Below are positions 54,794 through 64,000 of a stretch of 64,000 bases of DNA, in pieces (position 1 is the stretch's first letter; the number at the start of each line of letters is the position of its first letter). The translations under genes and the position numbers were made by a program. This stretch comes from Enterococcus sp. BWR-S5 (lineage in GTDB: Bacteria > Bacillota > Bacilli > Lactobacillales > Enterococcaceae). The stretch is taken from the NCBI RefSeq assembly GCF_016745255.1, contig NZ_JADOEQ010000006.1:140262-204261 (forward strand), written 5' to 3'. The notes below the pieces were generated by a model, which saw only the letters and a program-made list of their open reading frames with translations, had not been told where the DNA came from and ran no database searches.

Positions 54794-57700
54794 ATGAGAT
54801 GGAGCATACCGGATCGAATCATTACACGCGGTCGAGAATATTTAAATGAAGGCAGAGTCCTATCCGTTGTTCAGGACTGGGAGAAACAGATTTGGTACGC
54901 TGAAGTTTTAGGCTCTGAGCTGTATTTGGTGGAGCTGGATGGGAGTCCGAAAGAGCAAGATCGCTGTGAATGTCCTTACTGGCACGAGCAAGGATATTGT
55001 AAACATACCGTTGCAGTAGAGCTTTATCTTCGAGGAAAAGGAATTCCAAGAATCATGAAGCATAAACAGGCAGAAATGATGCCGGCGAAAAAAACGTCGA
55101 ATGCAGAAATGTTTACTAAAGGCTTCGCAAAGCTGCAGCAGCCTCTTGAACAAAAAAAGAGTGCACCGCTGATTGTTGACTATGTTGTGGATATGATTGA
55201 GACCAACAGTTATTATCCTGAGCTTGCTTTATTAGGGCTTTCTATTCGGGTTGGCATTCATGGGGCAAAGAAAAAAACATATATCATCAAAAACATTGGT
55301 GATTTTCTTCAAAAGCTTCAGAAGGAAGAGTCTATTTCCTTAAGCAAGCAACACACGGTAACTTTGACACAGGAGTCCTTTTCAGAAAAGGATGAAGAGA
55401 TACTTAGTCAGTTAGCGGCAATTTATCAAACCAGTCTGCTGTTAGGCTCAAAGGGGCTTCAGGTTAATGGGAAGCTTGATAAACGATATCTTTTACTACC
55501 GGTAGAGCAAGCACGTCAGCTGCTTGAAGAGATGCAGGGAACTGGTTCATTACAGTTGAATGTAGAGGAGAGGAAAATTCGGAAACCCGTTTTTTCGGCA
55601 ACAGAATTACCACTGGAATTTTCCATTAATAAAGATGGTGAACGCTATCGATTGGCAATTAAGAATCTGTTTCATCCATTTTTAAGTCATTATCATTGGG
55701 GTGTTACAGGAGATACTATTTATTTGCTGACAAAAGAGCAGGAGGAAATATACAGTATCTTAACACAACTGCTGAAACGAATGGAACATCCGGAGGTGAT
55801 TTATGAGCAAGCGCAGCTGTCAGATTTGTTCAGCTCAGTCATTCCTTTATTAGAAAAAATAGGTAAAGTCACGGTGGCAGAAGAGGTAGAGTCTGCATTA
55901 GTCATTGCGCCGTTGAGCATCAAGCTTATATTCAGAAAAGTCAAAAATATGCTGGATGTTCGTGTCGATTACCATTACGGTCCTGCGGTTTTTTCAACGG
56001 ATGAAAAGCACTCTTCTAAACCAGAAGGCGATAGAGAAGTCATCCGAGACACAGGCAAAGAAGCGACAGTTCAGAAGCTCCTTGAAAAATATTCGTACAC
56101 AGAAAAAAAGACAGGATTTCAAAAACCTTTGCCTAGCGGTGAACGTCTTTACTATTTCTTTAGGGCTGAAATTCCGGCTTTTCAAAAGCTGGGAGAAGTT
56201 TTAATGGGTAAGAAGCTTCGAGAGCTATATCTGGATGCCAAAAGCCATCAACCGACGATTGAGGTCAGCGACTCTGATTCATGGCTGGACGTTCGTTTTG
56301 ATATTGTTGGAGTAGACGAACAAGAAATTGATGCTGTTCTTGCGAGTCTTTTGAGAAATGATTCCTTTTATACCTTGGAATCCGGAGAGATACTTTCTTT
56401 TGACTCAGAGGAATTTTATCAGACCAGTGAAATCTTGGCGAAGCTTCGTCAAAATATGAAAAATCATAATGGTACGATTCAATTGCCGAAAAATCAAGGC
56501 CTGGTTCTTGAGCAGATGTTGGAGGGGAATGCGCAGGCAATGTTCTCTGAATCCTTCAATCAGTTGGTCAAGGATTTGACGGCACCGGAAAATTTTGCCG
56601 TTCAACTCCCGGAAAAGCTCCAGGCAGTGTTGAGAAATTATCAGGTGGACGGCTTCAAATGGCTGAAAATGCTCAGTCATTATGGTTTTGGCGGTGTTCT
56701 CGCTGATGAAATGGGGCTGGGGAAAACCATTCAAGTGATTACGTACTTGCTTTCTGAAAAGGAAGAAGGACGCTTGAAGCATCCGGCATTAGTGATTGCT
56801 CCAGCCAGTCTTATCTACAACTGGTCGGCAGAGCTTAAGAAGTTTGCTCCCGATTTAAAAGAGCTGGTGATTACAGGACAAAAGGAAAATCGACTGTCGA
56901 TGCTTGAACAAGCAGATGAACAGGATATATTGATTACCTCCTACAACAGTTTTCGTCAGGATGTAGAAATTTATGAACAGCTGGCACTTGATTATTTGAT
57001 TCTTGATGAAGCGCAAATGGTTAAAAACAGTGGAACCAAGACAGCACAGGCACTACGACAATTAAATGTTCCGCAAAGATTTGCTTTAAGCGGTACCCCC
57101 ATAGAGAACTCATTAGATGAGCTCTGGTCTGTCTTTCAACTGGTACTGCCAGGTTTATTCACGAAAAAACTAGCGTTTAGGGAGCTTGGACCTGAAGAAG
57201 TGGCGAAGATGATTCGTCCGTTTATTTTAAGGCGTGATAAGAAAAATGTATTGCAGGATCTCCCTGATAAAATTGAAAATAATCTATACAGCACGTTAAC
57301 AGAAGAACAGAAAACGGTGTATCTGGCTTACTTGAGAAAAATGCAAGAGGATATTAGTCAGATGGACGGCGAAGCGTTCAAAAAGAACCGTATCAGTATT
57401 TTGGCCGGGCTGACAAGACTACGCCAGATTTGCTGCGATCCACGTCTATTCATGGATGATTACCATGGCAGCTCGGGAAAATTAGAGCAGGCAAAAATCT
57501 TTCTGCAAACAGCAAAAGAAAACGGCAGACGAGTCCTATTATTTTCTCAATTTACAAGTATGCTAAGCATCTTGGAAAAGGAGTTGAATGAACAGGGACT
57601 TGAAACCTTTTATTTGCGGGGAAGTACCAGCCCTATCGATCGAATCAATATGGTCAATGCCTTTAACGAAGGAGAAAAAGACGTTTTCTTAATTTCTCTG

Positions 57701-58003
57701 AAAGCAGGAGGCACCGGACTAAACCTTGTTGGCGGAGACACAGTTGTTCTATACGATTTATGGTGGAATCCTGCAGTTGAGGAGCAAGCCGCTGGTCGTG
57801 CGCATCGGATGGGACAGAAGAAGGTTGTTGAGGTCTATCGAATGATTGCGGAGGGAACAATAGAAGAAAAAATGGATCAGCTGCAGCAGGAAAAACGCGA
57901 GCTATTCCAAAAAGTCATCCAAGGAAATGAGCAGCAACTCAACAAGATGACCGAAGAAGACATTCGTTCGATTCTGAGCATGGGAGACGAAGGTGGACTA
58001 TAG
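54794..58003 (+). CDS. SWIM / SNF2-type helicase
   Basis: 1069 residues. An N-terminal SWIM zinc finger (CECPYWHEQGYCKH, near residue 55) is followed by a bacterial SNF2-associated region (about 75-600) and a full SNF2 ATPase core. Motif I is ADEMGLGKT near 637, motif II is LDEAQ (DEAQ box) near 737, motif III FALSGTPIEN, motif V SLKAGGTGLNLV and motif VI AAGRAHRMGQ. Such proteins are DNA translocases of unclear role in bacteria, probably in repair or transcription. It starts 11 bases after sbcC with AGGGGG, so it is co-transcribed with sbcDC. Confidence 0.94.
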   Translation: MRWSIPDRIITRGREYLNEGRVLSVVQDWEKQIWYAEVLGSELYLVELDGSPKEQDRCECPYWHEQGYCKHTVAVELYLRGKGIPRIMKHKQAEMMPAKKTSNAEMFTKGFAKLQQPLEQKKSAPLIVDYVVDMIETNSYYPELALLGLSIRVGIHGAKKKTYIIKNIGDFLQKLQKEESISLSKQHTVTLTQESFSEKDEEILSQLAAIYQTSLLLGSKGLQVNGKLDKRYLLLPVEQARQLLEEMQGTGSLQLNVEERKIRKPVFSATELPLEFSINKDGERYRLAIKNLFHPFLSHYHWGVTGDTIYLLTKEQEEIYSILTQLLKRMEHPEVIYEQAQLSDLFSSVIPLLEKIGKVTVAEEVESALVIAPLSIKLIFRKVKNMLDVRVDYHYGPAVFSTDEKHSSKPEGDREVIRDTGKEATVQKLLEKYSYTEKKTGFQKPLPSGERLYYFFRAEIPAFQKLGEVLMGKKLRELYLDAKSHQPTIEVSDSDSWLDVRFDIVGVDEQEIDAVLASLLRNDSFYTLESGEILSFDSEEFYQTSEILAKLRQNMKNHNGTIQLPKNQGLVLEQMLEGNAQAMFSESFNQLVKDLTAPENFAVQLPEKLQAVLRNYQVDGFKWLKMLSHYGFGGVLADEMGLGKTIQVITYLLSEKEEGRLKHPALVIAPASLIYNWSAELKKFAPDLKELVITGQKENRLSMLEQADEQDILITSYNSFRQDVEIYEQLALDYLILDEAQMVKNSGTKTAQALRQLNVPQRFALSGTPIENSLDELWSVFQLVLPGLFTKKLAFRELGPEEVAKMIRPFILRRDKKNVLQDLPDKIENNLYSTLTEEQKTVYLAYLRKMQEDISQMDGEAFKKNRISILAGLTRLRQICCDPRLFMDDYHGSSGKLEQAKIFLQTAKENGRRVLLFSQFTSMLSILEKELNEQGLETFYLRGSTSPIDRINMVNAFNEGEKDVFLISLKAGGTGLNLVGGDTVVLYDLWWNPAVEEQAAGRAHRMGQKKVVEVYRMIAEGTIEEKMDQLQQEKRELFQKVIQGNEQQLNKMTEEDIRSILSMGDEGGL

Positions 58004-58108
58004 ATATTATTGTTGCGACGAGGATCGGAGAGAAGCGAGAACCGCGCAACACGAAGAGGAGTTTTAGAACTCTTACATGCATTTAAAAGCGGAATATCCG
58101 AACGATAA

Positions 58109-58158
58109 AAAGCAGCAGACTACTCACTGAAACGAGCGGTCTGCTGCTTTAGTTTTAT
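58109..58158. terminator. Terminator between the SNF2 gene and the HAD gene
   Basis: AAAGCAGCAGAC (58109-58120) pairs exactly with GTCTGCTGCTTT (58139-58150), followed by a T-rich tract. Confidence 0.82.
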
Positions 58159-58163
58159 TTTCG

Positions 58164-58874
58164 TTATACTAATTCTTTTATTGCTTCAAATAGATTATCA
58201 AAGCAAGTAATTTCTTTTTGATAAGTTAGTTTGGTGTGCTTGGGTACAGCTCGCAAGCGATGATTGAACCATAAGGATTGCCAACCACCATTGTGGGCAC
58301 CTACCACATCGTTTTCGTAGCTGTCTCCCACGTAGAGAGTTGTTTCCGGATTCATCTCAAACTGACGAGCAGCCAATTCGAATATCTCTTTATCAGGCTT
58401 TTGATAACCTGTACTTTGAGAAATGATGATATTGTCAGAAGGAACCCATGATTCCAAAGCCAATTGTTTCACCTTTTTGTACTGATGATCGGTTGGTCCA
58501 TTTGTAATAATCCCCAAAGGAATCCCTTTTTGGCTGAGATAATTCAATACTCGAGTTACTTCTGGATGCATAGTAATTTTCCCGAGCTCATCTTCATATG
58601 CTTCCTGGAAAGAGCAGCTTTCTTCTTCAGTTGTAGCAGGATAACCTAAATCCTTCAAGGATTCATCAAGTCTGTAAAAACGCATAAAGGCCAATGTCCA
58701 TTCACCTGTGATTGTTTTTTCAAAGGTAACATCACTATGATGTCGAAAGCGAATGTAAAGCTCATGCATTTTCTCAACCGGAAAATCAGGGTAAATTCGT
58801 TTTACTGCGGCTCTGAAAGGTGCTTGCTGATCATAAATTGTATCATCAACATCAAAAACAACTGTGTTTATCAA
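58164..58874 (-). CDS. HAD-family hydrolase (YjjG-like phosphatase)
   Basis: 236 residues from the TTG at 58874, set by AAAGGAG in the leader repeat. HAD motifs are clear: DVDDT (I, nucleophile D8), IITNGP (II), KPDKEIF (III) and VGDSYENDVVGA (IV). A helical cap (about 15-95) places it with YjjG/PH1421-type phosphatases that act on phosphate monoesters, possibly nucleotides. Substrate is unknown. The leader carries the same structured repeat as rapZ, and a short frame inside it ends on the TTG start (TTGA overlap). Confidence 0.9.
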   Translation of the reverse strand: MINTVVFDVDDTIYDQQAPFRAAVKRIYPDFPVEKMHELYIRFRHHSDVTFEKTITGEWTLAFMRFYRLDESLKDLGYPATTEEESCSFQEAYEDELGKITMHPEVTRVLNYLSQKGIPLGIITNGPTDHQYKKVKQLALESWVPSDNIIISQSTGYQKPDKEIFELAARQFEMNPETTLYVGDSYENDVVGAHNGGWQSLWFNHRLRAVPKHTKLTYQKEITCFDNLFEAIKELV

Positions 58875-58933
58875 GGGAAACTCTCCTTTATATTGTTGTG
58901 GAAACTGGGCAAGTGATTGCCAAGTTTCTTCAT
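58871..58933 (-). other. 20-codon short frame overlapping the HAD start
   Basis: ATG at 58933 opens a 20-codon frame (MKKLGNHLPSF at the start) whose TGA overlaps the TTG start of the HAD gene (TTGA). It begins at the conserved ATG of the leader repeat. There is no clear ribosome site of its own. A coupling leader frame is possible. Confidence 0.45.
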
Positions 58934-58983
58934 TTGAGTGGTCCGCTGTCCGCCTCCCTAGAAGGTCATGTAAAAGGGAAGAG
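58875..58983 (-). repeat. Structured leader repeat, copy before the HAD gene
   Basis: Same family as 8592-9014, on the minus strand. Hairpin 1 is CTTCCCT with AGGGAGG. The core is GGACAGCGGACCACTCAAATGAAG. Hairpin 2 is AAACTTGGCAA with TTGCCCAGTTT (one mismatch), followed by ATATAAAGGAGA, which is the ribosome site of the HAD gene. It is closest to rapZ-leader unit C. Confidence 0.82.
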
Positions 58984-59017
58984 GTGCTCCTTTAAATTAT
59001 TGCTCAGTTTCTTCATT
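58981..59017 (-). repeat. Partial second copy of the leader repeat
   Basis: Directly upstream, the 3' part of a unit is present: AATGAAGAAACTGAGCAAT, then TTTAAAGGAGCACC. Hairpin 2 is mostly missing, as if deleted. The internal ATG at 59016 opens a 16-codon frame ending at 58966. Confidence 0.7.
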
Positions 59018-59187
59018 ATTGTGAAACGCATTACGTATAGAAAATTACATGTTGCTCATCCGGATGGTAACTTTCTGAAAAGATTCAAACAAGAACATTG
59101 TAGCTGATTTCACATGAAAAAAATAGATGATTTAGTGAATTTGATTCAGTAAATATTACTGTTTTTCCAGGGTTTCTGAAACTTTTT

Positions 59188-59216
59188 TTGCAACTTAATT
59201 TTTCTTTTCGTATAAT
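59188..59216 (+). promoter_or_regulatory. Promoter of the ABC exporter gene
   Basis: -35 TTGCAA (59188-59193), exactly 17 bases, perfect -10 TATAAT (59211-59216). Transcription begins near 59223, leaving a very short leader. Confidence 0.88.
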
Positions 59217-59245
59217 AGGAGGAGTGTTTGGAAAGGAGGAAAAAC

Positions 59246-60961
59246 ATGTTAAAACGTTTTTTTAGTTATTATAGACCCTATAAGGGATTATTTGTATTGG
59301 ATTTCAGCTGTGCTGTTTTAGCTGGGCTTTTAGAGCTGGCATTCCCTGTTGTTGTGAATAAGGTTATTGACGATTTAATGCCTCAGGGAAACTTTCGATT
59401 GATTGCAATGGCATGTTTAGGCCTGCTTCTTTTTTATATACTGAATACGATTTTGCAGTATATTGTGGTGTTCTTTGGCCATAAGCTGGGAGTGAATATC
59501 GAGACAGATATGCGCAGAGAGCTGTATGCGCACTTGCAGACACAGCCATTCGAATATTATGACAATCAAAAAACCGGAAAATTGATGAGTCGGTTGACTA
59601 CAGACCTTTTTGAAATTTCTGAAGTTGCCCATCACGGCCCGGAGGATGTTTTCATTACGGTGATGACATTACTTGGTGCCTTCATTTTGATGCTGGGGTA
59701 TCATGTGAAGCTGGCATTGGCTACGATTGTTCTTCTGCCGTTTATCGCGATTGCTTTGATTGTTTTCAACAAGAAGATGACTAAAGTAAATACGAAAATT
59801 TATGATAATTTAGCTGAATTTAATGCAGGAATCGAAGCATCTGTCAGCGGAATTCGTGTGACACAGTCTTTTGCAAATGAGCCATTTGAACGTGTCCGCT
59901 TTGAAGGATTGAACCAAACGTATCGACAATCAAAGATTCTTTTCTACAAAGTGATGGGTGTCAGTTCAGCCTATAATTATTTAATGATTCGCTTGATTAA
60001 CCTGTTCGTGTTGATTTTTGGCGGTTATTATACGATTAAAGGGGAGTTGCAGGAAGGGGCATTTGTTGCATTTATTCTCTTAGCCAATATTTTTGTGCGT
60101 CCTATTGAAAAGGTAAATAACATGATTGAAAGCTATCCTAAAGGGTTTGCCGGATTTAAGCGATTTACTGAAGAAATGGATAAAAAACCGACCATAGAGG
60201 ATCGACCAAATGCGGTCACAGTAAACCATTTGGAAGGTGACATTCACTATGAAGACGTCTCTTTTTCTTATGCTGACTCGACAAAGGTTTTGAACCACAT
60301 TAATCTGCAAATCAAGAAGGGCGAAACAGTTGCCTTTGTTGGCCAAAGCGGTTCGGGGAAAACAACCCTATGTAATCTGCTGCCGAGATTTTATGAGGTA
60401 TCCGATGGGAAGATTACTATCGATGGGATGGATATTCGAGACATGACATTGGCTTCACTAAGAGGGCAAATCGGTATCGTTCAGCAAGATGTGTTTTTAT
60501 TCCCAGGTACAATTCGGGAAAACATCATCTACGGAAAGCTGGATGCAAGTGAAGCAGAAGTTCAGCAGGCAGTAAAGCTTGCACATTTGGAAAAAGTCAT
60601 TGATTTGCTTCCAGAGGGCTTGGAAACCGTGATTGGTGAACGAGGTGTGAAGCTGTCCGGTGGGCAAAAACAACGGGTGGCAATTGCACGAATGTTCTTG
60701 AAAAATCCGCCTATTCTAATTTTAGATGAAGCAACCTCTGCGTTAGATACTGAAACGGAACAGGTTATTCAAGAATCGTTGAATGCTCTTTCGAGTGGCC
60801 GAACAACCTTAATTATCGCGCATCGCCTAGCCACAATTAAGCATGCAACGCGTATTATTGTCGTTAGCGAGAATGGTATTCTGGAAGAAGGCTCTCACGA
60901 AGAGTTGATGGCAAAGGGCGGTCATTATCGTCGTTTGCATGATGCTCAGTTTAGAAAATAG
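59246..60961 (+). CDS. ABC transporter permease/ATPase half-exporter
   Basis: 571 residues from the ATG at 59246 after AAAGGAGG. There are six N-terminal membrane segments (about 15-305), then an ATPase domain with GQSGSGKTT (near 375), QQDVFLFPGTIRENI, the signature LSGGQKQRVAIAR and LILDEATSALD. It is a type IV half-exporter of the multidrug/lipid group, acting as a homodimer or heterodimer. Both nucleotide-site motifs look complete, so a homodimer is possible. The substrate is unknown. It is monocistronic. Confidence 0.93.
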   Translation: MLKRFFSYYRPYKGLFVLDFSCAVLAGLLELAFPVVVNKVIDDLMPQGNFRLIAMACLGLLLFYILNTILQYIVVFFGHKLGVNIETDMRRELYAHLQTQPFEYYDNQKTGKLMSRLTTDLFEISEVAHHGPEDVFITVMTLLGAFILMLGYHVKLALATIVLLPFIAIALIVFNKKMTKVNTKIYDNLAEFNAGIEASVSGIRVTQSFANEPFERVRFEGLNQTYRQSKILFYKVMGVSSAYNYLMIRLINLFVLIFGGYYTIKGELQEGAFVAFILLANIFVRPIEKVNNMIESYPKGFAGFKRFTEEMDKKPTIEDRPNAVTVNHLEGDIHYEDVSFSYADSTKVLNHINLQIKKGETVAFVGQSGSGKTTLCNLLPRFYEVSDGKITIDGMDIRDMTLASLRGQIGIVQQDVFLFPGTIRENIIYGKLDASEAEVQQAVKLAHLEKVIDLLPEGLETVIGERGVKLSGGQKQRVAIARMFLKNPPILILDEATSALDTETEQVIQESLNALSSGRTTLIIAHRLATIKHATRIIVVSENGILEEGSHEELMAKGGHYRRLHDAQFRK

Positions 60962-60969
60962 AAGAAAAG

Positions 60970-61004
60970 AAAAAAGAAACAGTTTTCAAAGCTGTTTCTT
61001 TTTT
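60970..61004. terminator. Bidirectional terminator between the ABC exporter and trpS
   Basis: AAAAAAGAAACAG pairs with CTGTTTCTTTTTT. Confidence 0.9.
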
Positions 61005-61016
61005 ATATAAAAACTG

Positions 61017-62412
<1,396 letters not shown>

Positions 62413-62811
62413 ATGTTGACACTGTATACTTCCCCAAGTTGTACGTCATGTCGAAAAGCTCGTGCGTGGTTACAAGAACATGAGATTCCATTCAAGGAAA
62501 GAAACATTTTTTCTGAACCATTGAACATTTCAGAACTGAAAGCAATTCTGCGAATGACAGAAGATGGTACAGAAGAAATTATCTCAACTCGTTCTAAGGT
62601 TTTCCAAAAACTGAATATGGATCTTGACGAACTTCCTTTACAGGATTTGTTGGAACTGGTTAAGGAAAATCCAGGGTTGTTACGTAGACCAATCATGATT
62701 GATGATAAGAGATTACAGGTTGGCTTCAATGAAGATGAAATCCGTCGTTTTTTACCAAGAGATGTCCGTCAGCTTGAGCTGAGACAGGCACAATTAATGG
62801 CTGGATTATAG
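62413..62811 (+). CDS. spx: Transcriptional regulator Spx
   Basis: 132 residues, normal for Spx. It binds the RNA polymerase alpha subunit and reprograms transcription under disulfide stress. The redox switch C10-TS-C13 is present ([11 protein letters not shown]), as is RRPIMID, with the arginine that contacts the switch. The C-terminal end is not the classic LAN degron (it ends LMAGL), so control by ClpXP cannot be read from it. The start follows AGAGGAG. A terminator follows. MecA is encoded next and ClpP at 14901. Confidence 0.97.
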   Translation: MLTLYTSPSCTSCRKARAWLQEHEIPFKERNIFSEPLNISELKAILRMTEDGTEEIISTRSKVFQKLNMDLDELPLQDLLELVKENPGLLRRPIMIDDKRLQVGFNEDEIRRFLPRDVRQLELRQAQLMAGL

Positions 62812-62887
62812 CATACGCAGCAGACAATCAATGATGATATGTCTGTGAAGGGTTTTAGTTAATCTAACAAATTAAATTTGAAACTGT

Positions 62888-62935
62888 TGACAGAGAAAAT
62901 AATTACATCTTTATTTTTCTCTGTCAAGTTTTTTG
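62888..62935 (+). terminator. spx terminator
   Basis: TTGACAGAGAAAATAA pairs with TTATTTTTCTCTGTCAA (one bulge), followed by T. Confidence 0.88.
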
Positions 62936-63174
62936 AGAGTCCGATCACATTTTGAAAAAAATGTTGTAAGGTCTCTTTTTTATGTAGATAGATTGGAAAT
63001 ATTTAGTGAACATTTTAGTAATAAAGCAACAGATAAGTGTCTTTGTTTTCAAATCAGGACATAATTTAGTAAATTCTAAATAAATGAACTTTTCTCTTTA
63101 CTTTTGAGGCGTTTGCTATACAATTAACCTAAGAAGTAGTTTCCTGACTTGAGCAAAAAGCGAGGTGGAACCAG
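62936..63174 (+). promoter_or_regulatory. Upstream region of mecA
   Basis: About 240 AT-rich bases. TATACAAT near 63117-63124 is a likely -10. GAGGTGG before the ATG is the ribosome site. Confidence 0.5.
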
Positions 63175-63825
63175 ATGGAAATGGAACATATTAATGAAAA
63201 TACGATTCGAGTATTGATTGGCAATGAGGACTTGGCAGATAGAGGGATTACCTTTTTGGATTTGTTAGGGAATCATAAGGAAGTAGAAAACTTTTTCTAT
63301 AGTATTTTGGAAGAAGTAGATATTGAAGATGAATTTCAGGGTAGCGAGGCTGTGACGTTTCAGGTTTTGCCGAAAAGCGATGGTTTAGAGCTGTTCATCA
63401 GTAAGAATGCTTCAGTTGAAGATGTGCCGAATATTGGCAGCTTCAATGATCTGAGCTCTGATGAAGCAAGCGCGATGATTAGAAAGCAGCTGGAAGCAAA
63501 CTACACTGATGAGACGAAAGACTTAATCGATGACAGCATCAGAAGTTATGTTCTTGAATTGGATAGTTTTGAGTCAATGGTTCAATTAGCCAATGAAATA
63601 TATGTTAAGTCTATGCTGGCTAACCTATACAAATACAAAGACAAATACTTTTTACAAGTAATGTTTTTCTTAGATGAAGTTTCCGTAACTGAAATTGAGA
63701 ATGAGTGGTCCAGATTACTTGAATTTGGACACCAATCAAGTGTTACACCGGAAGTTCTTAATGAATACGGAAGTTGTATTATGGAACGAAATGCAATTGA
63801 ATTAACAAGATACTACTTTCATTAA
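63175..63825 (+). CDS. mecA: Adaptor protein MecA
   Basis: 216 residues starting MEMEHINENTIRVLI. The N-terminal substrate-binding domain (about 1-45) contains EDLADRGITFLDLLG. An acidic linker (about 50-110) leads to a C-terminal ClpC-binding domain (about 120-216). MecA delivers substrates such as competence regulators, and in some species Spx, to ClpCP. Its place right after spx is conserved in enterococci and lactobacilli. The start follows GAGGTGG at seven bases. A terminator follows. Confidence 0.95.
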   Translation: MEMEHINENTIRVLIGNEDLADRGITFLDLLGNHKEVENFFYSILEEVDIEDEFQGSEAVTFQVLPKSDGLELFISKNASVEDVPNIGSFNDLSSDEASAMIRKQLEANYTDETKDLIDDSIRSYVLELDSFESMVQLANEIYVKSMLANLYKYKDKYFLQVMFFLDEVSVTEIENEWSRLLEFGHQSSVTPEVLNEYGSCIMERNAIELTRYYFH

Positions 63826-63837
63826 TAAAATGAAGAG

Positions 63838-63872
63838 ATAAGGCGGCTGAATGTTCAGTCGTCTTATTTTTG
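63838..63872 (+). terminator. mecA terminator
   Basis: ATAAGGCGGCTGA pairs with TCAGTCGTCTTAT (wobbles), followed by T. Confidence 0.85.
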
Positions 63873-63888
63873 TTAATGACTTTAGTCG

Positions 63889-63914
63889 GTTTCAATCACT
63901 AAAGTGATTGAAAC
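63889..63914. repeat. Inverted repeat beyond mecA
   Basis: GTTTCAATCAC and GTGATTGAAAC pair exactly around TAAA. An alternative pairing ACTTTAGT (63879-63886) with ACTAAAGT (63898-63905) competes with it. Confidence 0.6.
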
Positions 63915-63940
63915 AAAAAAACCACGCGTACTGCGCGTGG
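63915..63940 (-). terminator. Minus-strand terminator at the window edge
   Basis: On the minus strand CCACGCG-CAGTA-CGCGTGG is followed by seven T. This implies a minus-strand gene to the right whose end is at or beyond the window edge. The last 60 bases are too short to identify it. Confidence 0.78.
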
Positions 63941-64000
63941 AAGAAGTAGCTTTAGCGATAAAACTCCTTTCGATATACTAGATAAAGGCTACCAACCGTT

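Noticed and set aside
63155..63178. T-box-like GAGGTGGAACC before mecA
   Set aside because: It is the mecA ribosome site; there is no specifier stem, terminator or tRNA-synthesis link.

Overview
The window is a low-GC Firmicute chromosome segment, most likely from Enterococcus (order Lactobacillales). This rests on gene order (glnQ-glnPH / uvrB-uvrA / rapZ-yvcK-whiA / clpP; nudix-macP-mtnN; trpS / spx / mecA), on strong AGGAGG ribosome sites, and on a fused two-receptor glutamine permease. The species cannot be fixed from the sequence alone. I found no rRNA, tRNA, CRISPR array, insertion sequence or prophage.

Layout. 1-2517 (minus): end of a glutamine ABC transporter. 2856-7677: uvrB-uvrA behind a LexA-like box. 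7678-9021: a small orphan gene, then a roughly 690-base leader carrying four tandem copies of a structured repeat in front of rapZ-yvcK-whiA (9022-11865). 11941-14123: membrane protein plus flavodoxin-like operon divergent from a TetR gene, with two matching operators. 14204-15494 (minus): DsbA-like protein and clpP (CtsR box over the -35). 15807-21803: an accessory type VII secretion effector module with two targeting partners, an LXG toxin with a glycine-rich hydrophobic C-terminus, three paralogous membrane proteins that look like immunity proteins, a DUF4176 protein and two unknown proteins. 22093-28707: ilvD-ilvB-ilvN-ilvC-ilvA, preceded by a leader peptide rich in Leu/Val/Ile and a terminator/antiterminator. 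29008-36654: OatA-like acetyltransferase, a quinone-reductase-like enzyme, an NrtR-like regulator, a Vga/Msr-type ABC-F protein, and a TetR / zinc-ribbon / TfoX-C operon. 36945-42113: mannitol operon mtlA-mtlR-mtlF-mtlD with promoter and overlapping cre. 42193-49052: alpha/beta hydrolase, telA-xpaC, nudF-macP-mtnN-pncA-like, and a TrmN6-like methyltransferase overlapping a GIY-YIG-GNAT fusion gene. 49376-58003: plsC, a small protein, sbcD-sbcC and a SWIM/SNF2 helicase. 58164-63825: HAD phosphatase, ABC exporter, trpS, spx and mecA.

How genes work together. DNA repair and nuclease genes (uvrBA, sbcDC, SNF2) and proteostasis/stress genes (clpP, spx, mecA) are core functions; Spx and MecA are a known substrate and adaptor of the Clp system. 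The ilv operon gives a full route from threonine/pyruvate to isoleucine and to ketoisovalerate/valine. The mtl operon is a complete PTS uptake and oxidation route to fructose-6-phosphate.

The best candidate for something undescribed is a repeat unit of about 105 bases that ends in a Shine-Dalgarno sequence. Four copies precede rapZ, and one full plus one partial copy precede the unlinked HAD gene at 58164-58874. The copies share two hairpin positions whose stems differ in sequence but keep pairing, and a conserved internal ATG that opens a very short reading frame. Next in interest are the ribosome-type ilv attenuator (no T-box seen), the immunity paralogue array with an apparent ATT start codon, and the GIY-YIG-GNAT fusion.
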